From the NCBI GenBank assembly GCA_015179045.1, contig WHUZ01000029.1, forward strand, positions 558,001 to 622,000: DNA of 64,000 nt, given 5' to 3'. This stretch comes from Kalaharituber pfeilii. Lineage: Eukaryota > Ascomycota > Pezizomycetes > Pezizales > Pezizaceae. Under the pieces are notes generated by a model. The model was not told the DNA's origin. It was given only the letters and a program-made list of their open reading frames with translations, and did no database searches. Positions 34,900-43,953 of the stretch are shown piece after piece; position 1 is the stretch's first letter, and the number at the start of each line of letters is the position of its first letter. Made by a program: the position numbers and the translations under genes.

Positions 34900-36016
34900 T
34901 ATGTAGAGGGTGGGTTCGACAAGGGCTGGAATAAGTGAGCTGTGGTTACCTTTGTATAGATACCACTCAATTAGCTGTTTCTTCATTGGCCGTAGTGTGA
35001 GTTGAACGGCATTGGCCTCTTGTGTACGGCTCTCAAATTCCTCTCGAAATGACCGTCCCCCGAGGGCGCAGGCTGTCACTCCCACTTACGTCGCTTCAAC
35101 TGTACTGAGGTTAGGCTGCTTTTGCTGGGTCTCCCTCTTCCGTGCCCTCCTGCTGGTCCTACACGTATACTTACCTTCGGCCCCTCCTGAAACACGACTA
35201 ATATAACAGGTCTTGTGGTCATCCCCCTCAGATAAGTTTCGCATCATGCAATAATGACGCGAGAAATTGCGTAAATCCCACCTCCACAACAAGGGTCGGT
35301 GGGTTCCACCCAGTATCAGCCGGCGCTGGATGGCGCACCAGAAGGAGATCTGGAAGCTTTCTCGTGGTGACAAGTAGATCTTGTACAAAGGGACCGTGAA
35401 ACTGCTTCATTTCTGGTGATCGTCAGCCTCAATCAGATGAAAGATAGAGAATGCAACGGAGACTTGCCATCGTCTATCTTAATGCGGAGCCCCAGACTAA
35501 GTACACTTTGACCAGTAGTATGGCTCATTTGCGAATATACATGTGCTGGAAAGAAAATCACGAAACTCCCATGAATGGGACTTGGCATGCACTGAATTAT
35601 GATTTCCTGTGTATGCTATCGAATGAAAATAGGCGGTTGGCATGAAATGGGTCATGAGTCTCGAGTGACGGGAAACGCGATTGCCATGCAATGAAGGCTG
35701 ACGGGCTTGCAGGGATACGCAGAGGGGTCACACGCCCAAGGGCGGTCGTGTTCAGAGATGCGTGCGATTCGGGGCAGAGTGAAGCTGGAGAGCGGAATCG
35801 TGCAGGGACCAGAGCATGTGGAGTCCAGCACTGAGGAGGGCTAGAGGGATCGCAGTCAGGCGTGGGAGACCTAGGGCACCATCGAATGTGCGAGTCGCAG
35901 CAGGAGGGACTTTGTAGAGGCTGTATATACTCAGGTGAAGTTGGGGGGTGGAAGGGGGGTAAAGGAGGGGCAGATCTGATGAAGCCTCCAGCAGCACCTC
36001 GCTGTCACTACATGGC

Positions 36017-36017
<1 letters not shown>
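34900..36017. other. Intergenic, no supported gene
   Basis: Several 60-110-codon frames on both strands, none with a recognisable domain or splice structure. Confidence 0.4.
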
Positions 36018-36047
<30 letters not shown>

Positions 36048-36730
36048 CACGTAACCCCGCTTGCAGCTGTTCGCCATGGCAGGGTCCCTGGACCGAAGTC
36101 CTTCTGGCCCGGAGACAGGCACCTGTGCAACTACCTACAAAATCGTCCCCTGTAAAAACACACAACGATACTATGACTTCGCTGATGCGGAGGAAACACA
36201 AAGCGAAACCCCAATCCCCCAAGAGAACAATCAAGCACGAATACCCAAATATCCCCCGGAAAATCAAGCAGTCATGTCCATCCCCTCCACATCTGTCCCC
36301 TTCCCCTTTCTGTCCACCTTTGTCATTCTGTCCCAGCCATACAGGCACGAGTGGTACCATTTGCCTGATAACCGTACCTTCGCCGGTGTTTGACTATCTG
36401 ATTCTACCTCCCCCTCCAGGTAGATAACAGTCCTCTTTCCCTCCCTTCTTTCTTTTCTCACCAACCATCTTGCCCCAAGTTTCTTCGCCACCACTATGCC
36501 ATACACCACAACTGTCTGGCCAGATTGCGGGAGCCTTTCTTTCTGGGATGTTCTTGCTTTCGGAGATGATGTTGAAGGCTTCTTGTTCTGCTTGGGGGGG
36601 TTGGCACTGGACCCCCTTGCCACATTTTTGGATTGAGGAGCGGTGGACTTTGTTCGGTTTTTCGGTGGTGCTGCTGGAGGTGGGTTGGGCTTTTGTGCTA
36701 GGGATGTGTTTGGTGGAATGCTTTGAGAGA
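36018..36730 (-). pseudogene. LINE family B remnant: ORF1-like segment joined to the 3' tail
   Basis: Minus strand. The lower end (36018-36125) is a LINE-B 3' tail: GCCTGTCTCCGGGCC..., CCCTGCCATGGCGAACAGC, GGGGTTACGTGAAA and poly(A), collinear with the LINE-B 3' UTR at 56593-56750. Above it (36264 to about 36700) a frame encodes a Lys/Pro/Ser-rich stretch and then TVVVYGIVVAKKLGARWLV...RREGKRTVIYLEGEVE...VRLSGKWYHSCLYGWDR. This resembles the RNA-binding ORF1 (gag-like) region of fungal Tad-type LINEs. If so, the ORF2 region has been lost by internal deletion. The ORF1 assignment is from pattern memory and is moderate at best. Confidence 0.45.
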
Positions 36731-36828
36731 CGATTGCTGCAAATGACAGCGGAGGTATTATCTCTGGCTCAGTGGCTCGGTCTGTGTTTCCCCTTCCTTT
36801 TGCCTATGACTTCGCTGTGTGGTAGCAT

Positions 36829-37313
36829 AGCCTGTGCAACGTTTCGCTTTCGCAGCCTACACAGCGAAATGAATCTATGCATCTTGTTATTAAGCAATTT
36901 TTAGCACCTCAGCTCAGTTTAGAGCAAGCGGCAGAGAAACTACTTCAACAACTTGAAATCATTCGTCGGCGAATTGACCAACAAACTAATACAGACCGAA
37001 CTAAGATTCCATACCTACTCGATCCACAGCAATTCTCTTTATTAACTGGCAAAATTACATACTATGCCCTTTCTCTAGTTGAGCCAGCATGGTTACAAGC
37101 CCGTACTTTAAGAGCTAAAGAATACAACGCTATATGCAATAGCTGTGAATTAGTCACTCGCTATGCTCTTTCTTGCGCTCACCGACTACAGCCTTTCTTT
37201 CAACATAACTCTCTTATTCCACCCACCTCTTATTCCACCCACTCTTATTTCATCCAAGATGGTTTATTGAAAGCTCTACAATTGAATCCGCTACTTGGAC
37301 TATTCCAGCATTT
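36829..37313 (+). pseudogene. Mutator-like (MULE) transposase, C-terminal part (left piece)
   Basis: The frame reads QPTQRNESMHLVIKQFL, then a coiled helical stretch (LEQAAEKLLQQLEIIRRRID), then a C-N-S-C...RYALSC-A-H-RL segment and finally, after a frameshift, FHPRWFIESSTIESATW. This order (T-Q-R-x-E-S-M-H, helix, Cys/His SWIM-like motif with a C-A-H-RL core, HPRW) is the C-terminal part of MULE transposases. The N-terminal DDE domain is absent; upstream lies LINE-B sequence. The frame is then interrupted by the DDE transposon at 37313 and resumes at 39851. Confidence 0.7.
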
Positions 37314-39850
37314 ATGGTGCCGGCAGCTTAGTACCAACACCAAATTTAGGGGGTGACAAATCGTGTATCTACAATACCACAACTACGGATCTGGAATTTT
37401 TAATCTTATAAATCTATAGTATTTGCTATTGCGAACAATTCTACCAGATTAAAAAAAATAAAAAACAAAACTGCACATGTAGATAGGAAAATAAAAGAGG
37501 ACATTTTGTATGAGAAAGGGTAAAAAATGTTATATGCCAAGAATGCAAAAATTTCCTAATAGGCAATTTTTGCACTTAGTCAGCTAGTCTTGGCACATAC
37601 ATCCTTGCATTTTCGAGTTCTTCGGTGACTTTTGTATACTCGACTCTTGAATTCAGTAGTACCATACTGACATCCATCACGGTATGCTTGCATCGTTCGT
37701 TGGCATTTTTGATAAAATCGCCAGATTGTTGTCTCTGATACTGAGGCTAGAGACTGCGGAATAGTATCTCGTAATCCTTGAAGAGAGTATTCACAGTTCT
37801 CTCGTGCATGCCTTTTAGCTGCTGCCCAGAAGAACTCAATGAAATTCAATTCACAATGGAATTTCGGATAAAATATTACCCTATGACCACGAGCTTCTAT
37901 AGCTTCTTGCAAGTAGCCTTTCTGCTCTTGGAAATCACGTTCATTCCTCAAGCATTGCCGTGCACAGCAGTCCTTTATACCCTCCTGGCATTTTGGCTTA
38001 CAATTAAGTCTCATCCCTATATATTTAAGCTTTCTATTAGTATTTATTTAATAGGTTTACTATTGAGAAGACATACCTGTACGCCAAAGTCCTCGCTCTA
38101 TTAGTATTTGCTTTATACCTTTTGGTTTTCCACGGAGTGCAGGATCTGCATAGTTGTCAGGAAAGACCATGGTTTGAGGACGCTGTTTTGTATGAATAAA
38201 ACCCTCGCGTAAAATTGGCTGCTTTCCTCCAGGGCCCAAATTCATCTCATTAACAACTAAAGCATCTGGAGCAAAAGCAGCATGATTGGATGCATTGTCA
38301 AAAAGAAAAACAGCTTGACAGCCAGGAAATGCTCGCTCAAAAATTGGAATTGCAATATCAACTACATGCTGAACTATTTTTTCACCTGTCCAATAATTAT
38401 CTTGACCAAATTCAAGAAATTCGGTTGCTTGCCGGCGGGGAAGACCTTCTGCGCTGATATTAGGAGGTACTGCAAGCCGACCACGAGGAGTTAAGAATTC
38501 TGATACCATGATGCCTTTTCCACGACCTTTTTTGCGGAGCGGTTGTGCATTATCCTTAATCCACATTTGTCGTTTTCCATCATTAGCATTGAAGGTGGAC
38601 TCATCATGAGTGACAAAAATCTTTTCTTTCTCTCCGGCTGGTATTACTGAGGGAATAATATTGCCTTCCTCATCCCACTGCCTTAACCCTTCCAATTTCT
38701 GTAAAGTAGGAAGAAAGACTTCTTGTCGGTAAGCAACCACATCTTCTCGTTCATGACCATCAATATAAACCCCCTTTCGCACATCTTTCCATTGAAAACC
38801 AAGTTTATTCAACCAGGTTCTTGCAGTTCGCTCGGATATTGAATGCTCTAGCTTTTCGGCGCCATTAACAATATCCTCCTCTTTTAGATATGCAGTAATA
38901 GCCTGAGCAAGGCCATAGGAGGTGAGCTTTTCGCCAACAGATGTAATATGTTCTCGTATAGCAAGTAAAACTCCTTCATCATTCAACCAGCTAGAAACCT
39001 TTGCATTTTTCCCTCGCATGCCAACTTTAATATACCGAGAAGTAATCCATGACTTCTCCCAAATATGTATTCGTCGAGCAGTATTCTCCCCACGACCAAA
39101 GGCCTCTGCAATACATAATGAAAGTGCTTTGCGGGTGGTGTCTGGTCTTTTAAGCTGCAACTGCATAAATTGAAGTACTGCAGTATGTCGCATAAGGTTC
39201 TGGCCGATCGGTGCTTTTTTTGACTGAAGAAGTATTTTGAGATCAGCAATTGCTGCTTGAATTAAATCAGACTTGGAAGGCGAAGGTGGTTGGATGCATA
39301 GAAAAGAACTGGGTAATTGGCATAGTACTAGCAGCTGCTTGCCGAAGAGTGTCCTTTTTTTTTTGATCTCGCCATAATGTCTGCCGTGATCTCGATGATA
39401 CTTTATTTTGCATTCTCTGCCAGTACCATCATGATCAGCTATAGCCATAGTCATTAAATGTGTAAAAGCATCTTCTGCCATCACCAATTCTCCATCTGCA
39501 CCCCCCTCAAGCTCTTCCTCCTCTAGCTCTTCACCTAACTCTTCGCGCTCTTCTGGCTCCAATAGTACTGGTATGCATAATCCTTTGCGCTGACTGAGTA
39601 TATTTCGGCCTTTTTCCAAAGCAGTACAGTAGGCTTTTCTTTTTTTACGATGTGGCGGCATTTTGAAGGAGGCGGGAAGTACTCGAGTACCACTATGCAG
39701 GCTATGTCAAGGGGTTCGTGGTATGGTTAGCAATCTATTTCGTACCGTACGCGGCATCAAAGGAGGGGAAAAAAAAAAAAAAAAAAATACTGCTGACTAA
39801 GCGTCAAGCGAAATGTTACAAGGTGTTGGTACTAAGCTGCTGGCACCATA
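37313..39850 (-). mobile_element. DDE transposon (IS630/Tc1-mariner-like), apparently complete
   Basis: Inverted ends of about 29 bp: TATGGTGCCGGCAGCTTAG at the left and its near-perfect mirror ending CTGGCACCATA at the right (one mismatch). It inserted at a TA/TAT. Removing 37313-39850 joins the left and right MULE pieces in frame. The single gene, on the minus strand, fills most of the element. A second copy, with ends starting TATGGTGCCGGAAG, lies at 45908-48376. Confidence 0.85.
37580..39661 (-). CDS. DDE superfamily transposase, intact, one intron
   Basis: Minus-strand exons 39661-38077 and 38016-37580 (60-base intron with GTATGT donor, ACTAAT branch-like site and TATAG acceptor) give 673 residues. 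It starts MPPHRKKRKAYC, a basic N terminus, then an acidic patch and a helix-turn-helix-like region (ARRIHIWEKSWI..., residues about 185-290). The RNase H-fold nuclease follows: D353 in VTHDES, D455 in LFDNASNH and E589 in CELNFIEFFW, the last corresponding to the PELNPIE motif of DDE_3 transposases. The D455-E589 distance is about 134 residues, far longer than the 34-35 of classical Tc1/mariner, because a GGKQPILREGF...PKGIKQILIERGLW segment lies between. It would cut and rejoin the element's TIRs in the nucleus. No stop or frameshift was seen, so it may be active. Closely similar proteins are common in fungi, annotated as DDE superfamily endonucleases. Confidence 0.85.
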
Positions 39851-40388
39851 TATTGATCTTACTCAAGATGAAAGCTCCCCAGAATCAACACCAGCCCCCG
39901 CACTAGTATCAGCACCAGCACCAGTACCAGTGCCCGCACTAGCACTAGCATCAACACCGGCCCTAGCACCCATACCAGTACCGGCGCCGCCACCATCGCC
40001 ATTTTATGACCCACTAGTTAATGCAGACCGTGATCTCCCACTTGCAGATGAACAAGCATTTCAGCAAACTGTGTCCTCTGAAGACTCAGAACGTTATGCG
40101 CAATTACATCAGCGAATGGCAACGCAGCTCAGACAACAGTTTCTCCATGAGCGGCAACCTAATCTTCCTCAAGAGTTTGCACCTGCTGTTGCTGAACCTT
40201 CTTTAAGGTGGAAAAAGACAAAAGGCCCAGCAAGGCAGCGGGCATTGACCAATGTGGAGCTTGCAGAACTTCAGGCTAATCAGCGGGCCCAGGTAAGAAA
40301 TGATACCATAGTCAGGGAGTTATCACAGGAAATGCAAGATGTAATTCTACTACAGACTCGACATGTGCCTTCGACTGCTCCATATTAA
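39851..40388 (+). pseudogene. MULE transposase, C-terminal part (right piece)
   Basis: Continues the frame broken at 37313: IDLTQDESSPESTPAP, then an Ala/Pro/Val-rich low-complexity run (about residues 15-50 of this piece), then DPLVNADRDLPLADEQAFQQ and a helical, basic C terminus (WKKTKGPARQRALTNVE, ELSQEMQDVILLQTRH) to a TAA. The apparent ATG at 39813 lies in the transposon's terminal repeat and is not a real start. Pro-rich tails with a closing basic helical segment occur in other MULE proteins, but this assignment rests mainly on frame continuity. Confidence 0.6.
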
Positions 40389-42416
40389 CCTCCTAAATCT
40401 TCTAAATCTTCCTTGCATGTAGATGTTCGGGGCCAGCCATCTTACCCGGGCCACTCATCACTAAAGCGGGCCACTGATCAATTTACAAGGATAAAAGACC
40501 AAAAACGAGCCAAGATGCATAATTAGATACATGAGTGGAGATGTTGCCGCTTTATAGTACATAATTTCTTAACTGATATGCATTTTTTTTAAAAAAAAAA
40601 AAAACCGCGTAACATCGCTTACCGCTGGTCACAATGGCAGGTCAACTGACATGCATAGTGCTTGAGGCATCACTCCGTTTACAGTACATGAGTTCTTAAC
40701 TGACATAGATAGTACTATGAACCTCATCATTTGACTCTTCTGTAGCTAAATTTTGGCATTCCACATCAGGATCACAAGAGAATGAACAGGTACGTAGGCG
40801 CTTTCTGCAGCCACATCGATGGGTTATACATCCTGCTTGACAGGAACCGTTTCCTGAGAATAATTCGCCAACTTGAGTAGTTGTTGTCAAATTGAAGCAC
40901 GGACTTTTGTGCTGCAGTCCGTAATGCTATTGATGCCAAAGAAGGATTATCCAACAGGTTGAGGAGGATTTTGAATAAGGTTAAGGAGAGAGAGTAATGC
41001 GAGGATGCGTGGAGGAGTGTAGTGAATGCAGTGACAGTGAATATCTCGAGATGCCCTGTACATGATTAGGGTCTTATATACTTAATCAGTATATTCGCCA
41101 AGAGATACAACAGGAGTGGCTATGTCTGTAGGGCGGCAATAAGTACAAAATTTTCACTCCAGTATGCAGGGTATGTATTTCGGAATCCGGAGGAGTAGCC
41201 CAGGCCAGTCAGTACAAATATGGATGGCCCGGGCCATTGGTCCTAGCATGGATGGTCCGGGCCATCCACTTTTGTGTGGAAGAAATGGCTGGCCTGGGCC
41301 AGTCATGAGTGGCCTGTTAAGATGACTGGCCCCGAACATAGATAGCTTAATAATTGAATAACATACCTCACCTCTCACGCATATGCATAAGCCTGGCATG
41401 CGATCTGAAGACCTGTACCGTCCCCTGTAGATACCTCTGCAACCGGGCAGGCTAGTCTACAGTCCCCTGTCGATACCCCTGCATCTGGGCAGGCCAGTCT
41501 GGCCTGCCCGGAGAGGTCCCGTGATTAGGGGGTCGCATGACCGCAGCAATCCTAAGGCCACGAGCGTAGGTGCCGGGTATCAAGTATTTATTTAGTTTAA
41601 TCGACTTGCGCGTTGGAGGATTTGGAGATGGGAAGGTGTGGGGGATGTGGAAATGCAGGACAGTGGGAACCTTCCGCAGTACTTTTGTATGACAAGCGAC
41701 AGTCTCTGGGTAGAGTACATCAGAGCATATCATAAGTACTAACATAAGAACTACCTAAAACGGAAGTTGCAGAATACAGTCACTGTCAGATAATCAGATA
41801 ATGTCCGGAACTTCAAAACTATCTCAAGAATGCTTAGACTGTCAGGGATTGTATATGTATGCATAATGTTTGGCGTATGATACCATGAGGTACAACGTAG
41901 TTAGCGCTAATGCTAGTCGGGGGCTGGGCTAGGGCTATGACGAGATTGGCTGCAAAGGATTGAGAAAGACAAATAAAACGTCCTCATCGTTCCAAGACAC
42001 GACATCACTTCCAAGAGTCGGTCCGGCTCGTCTTCCTCCCCGGCCGTGGCATCCCTGTGGAATACCATCCTTAAGGATCGTAAATTTTGGGCTTCTCTTG
42101 CACCGTAATCCACTTAGGTGGCAGTGTGAGGCTGAACATAGTTGTCAGGGTGGACCTGAACACGCATTTGCGGTGATACTGATACCGAGCCCGTCGGTCT
42201 TGATTGATTTTTCAAGTCGACATATCACCGGTCGACGCTTTCAGAATGGAAGAAAAACTGCCCAGCAGCGTCAAGCTAAGTTGAAAAGTGATAAATATTG
42301 GGATGAGGAGTGGAATCGTGAATTCAGGATTCGTCCTAGTCTGTAGCCGCTGGCATCCCTAGGGCTCAAAGAAATATGAGAATGTAACTACTAAACACGA
42401 AAGGAGGCCTAGCCCC
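40389..42416. other. Intergenic with repeat fragments, no gene
   Basis: A GGCC-rich patch lies at about 41190-41340 and AGGCCAGTCTGGCCTG near 41490. Short frames (up to 128 codons, 41960-42346) show no recognisable domain. One mini-retroposon (40584-40643) is annotated separately. Confidence 0.4.
40584..40643 (-). mobile_element. Mini-retroposon B-related, copy 6
   Basis: Minus-strand body CCTGCCATTGTGACCAGCGG...GCGATGTTACGCGG, followed by a T-run and A-run. Flanked by AACTGATATGCAT (40571-40583) and AACTGACATGCAT (40644-40656), one mismatch. It is diverged from the other copies. Confidence 0.75.
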
Positions 42417-42718
42417 TAGTGAGCGGCACGAGCCGAGCCAGCTCGAGCTCAAACGAGCCAAGATCATGCTTGTGTTTTTCTTGACAGCTCGCTAAAATGC
42501 TTAGCCAGTGCAAGGTTTCATAAACTGTAAATACCTAATATAGTAATAATTAGAGACTTGGAGCTCATTCTGACCTACCAACAACTTCGAAATGCACAAT
42601 CTAGCTGATAGTAGTGAGAAAGATGAAAATTTAGCTTAGTTTAGTTTAATTTGTCAATATTATGTATATAATCAATCCAGGCTCGAGCTCATGCCACGCC
42701 AGCTCGTGCCGCTCACTA
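42417..42718 (-). mobile_element. hAT-like MITE, 302 bp, 8-bp TSD
   Basis: TAGTGAGCGGCACGAGCC...GCTCGTGCCGCTCACTA with perfect CTAGCCCC duplications at 42409-42416 and 42719-42726. An 8-bp target and this end type fit the hAT superfamily. It is the reverse of the copy at 32842-33331 without the nested insertions. No coding capacity. Confidence 0.9.
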
Positions 42719-42779
42719 CTAGCCCCGCGGCCTCTTGCCCATGTTACTACCTTTTGCCTACTGTAGCATGACACAGACC

Positions 42780-42836
42780 ACCTCGCCGTAGCCTATCAGG
42801 CGGCACGCGAGTAATGAAATAAAAAAAAAAAAAAAA
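42780..42836 (+). mobile_element. Mini-retroposon A, copy 2 (57 bp)
   Basis: ACCTCGCCGTAGCCTATCAG, GCGGCACGCGAGTAATG and poly(A). Flanked by a perfect 12-bp duplication, ATGACACAGACC, at 42768-42779 and 42837-42848. The body without the tail is only about 40 nt. Confidence 0.92.
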
Positions 42837-42848
42837 ATGACACAGACC

Positions 42849-43951
42849 GCTGGCTGTTTATTGAGATTTTTATCGTACCGTTGCTGGAGTTTGGTATCAA
42901 CAGGTAAGGGTAAGGGCGTCAAGGATTTCGAGCTTCTCGCTTGGGGTCTCGCCATTGTAGAGTAGTTATTCTGCGCACAGGAATGCCTGTGTCCATTTCA
43001 TTGAGCATCATAGCTCCGGTAAATTCAACCTCCTTGATACTAATGAGTAACAGACGACTGTTGTGAAGCCAATTAAGGGGAAAGATAGTCTTTCCATCGC
43101 AATGTGCTTCGTACCTGCAACCATTTCTTTGTAGCTTGCAAGAGGTCAGAGTAAGGTTTGGGGATAAATTCTCACGCCGTGTCAGACAAGGATGTCACTG
43201 CGACTGGCGGCACAGACTCGGGGCTCTGAGAAGCCTTGGCGTCTCGGCACCCGACCCTCGACGCCACCGACTCTCGACGCCAACTCTCGACTCTTTCTTG
43301 GCGAGGGCTTGGCGAGAGCTCGGCGAGGGCTTGGAAAGTCTATAAAATGTCAGGAATTAGCTCATCCTTTAGTCTCGTGCTCACCTTGCAATTTAGAATC
43401 ATCACATTCTTCTCCAATATGTAAAAGCGGAACTCATTACGCATGCGCTTGGGCTTATATTAGGCGGGTCGTTCACTCTCTTGCATCGAGGATTCTTCTA
43501 ACCCTCTCCCGTTCTGTCTCTGCGGTATCGCTATGCTCTGCCTCCGTTCTCTTCGGTCGCCCCTCCGTTACTTTCGGTCACGTTCCAAGAGGAGGGCTTC
43601 CATTTCACTCTATTTCCTAATTCTCCTTTGTACCTAACCTCGCCATAGCCCACAGGTAGTCAGCGTCTGGTTACGAGACTAATATAGGGACAACAATGGT
43701 TTGATTACTACCAGAAATAGTTGGAGAATGGTAAGTTTTGATGGGGCATTTGAAATCAGCGAGTACTCTTCGACACTATGGACAAAGACAAGCAAAGATG
43801 ACTTGATAACTGTTCTATCTTAGTCGATTGTTTAAACGTTGCGTTGAGCAATGGTGGTGTTTGAGATAATTTGAAAGGATAGATGGTGGGCTTTTTCTTT
43901 TACAAAGGTGGTTCATTGTTCTCGTGCCCAGACTCTCTTGGCACGCTTAAA
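42849..43951. other. Intergenic with LINE-A tail and palindrome half
   Basis: A 3' UTR-like LINE-A segment (TTTGTACCTAACCTCGCCATAGCCCACAGG) ends at 43656 and runs directly into a 25-bp micro-MITE end. 43913-43947 read in reverse matches 50127-50157 (CACGAGAACAAT...). No gene. Confidence 0.5.
43657..43681. mobile_element. Partial micro-MITE end
   Basis: TAGTCAGCGTCTGG followed by TTACGAGACTA matches the right arm of the palindromic element at 28278-28361. It replaces the final bases of the LINE-A tail hairpin. No 9-bp duplication is visible. Confidence 0.7.
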
Positions 43952-43953
43952 TA

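Noticed and set aside
35752..36360. 202-codon minus-strand frame
   Set aside because: Runs through a mini-retroposon poly(A) tract (poly-Lys) and LINE 3' tail; a shadow.
37225..37356. Last residues of the 36877-37356 frame as native sequence
   Set aside because: The HPRW motif and the join to 39851 are in a different frame, so this end is out-of-frame read-through into the transposon terminus.
39718..39850. ATG at 39813 as the start of the Ala/Pro-rich protein
   Set aside because: It lies within the DDE transposon and its terminal repeat; the downstream frame belongs to the interrupted MULE gene.
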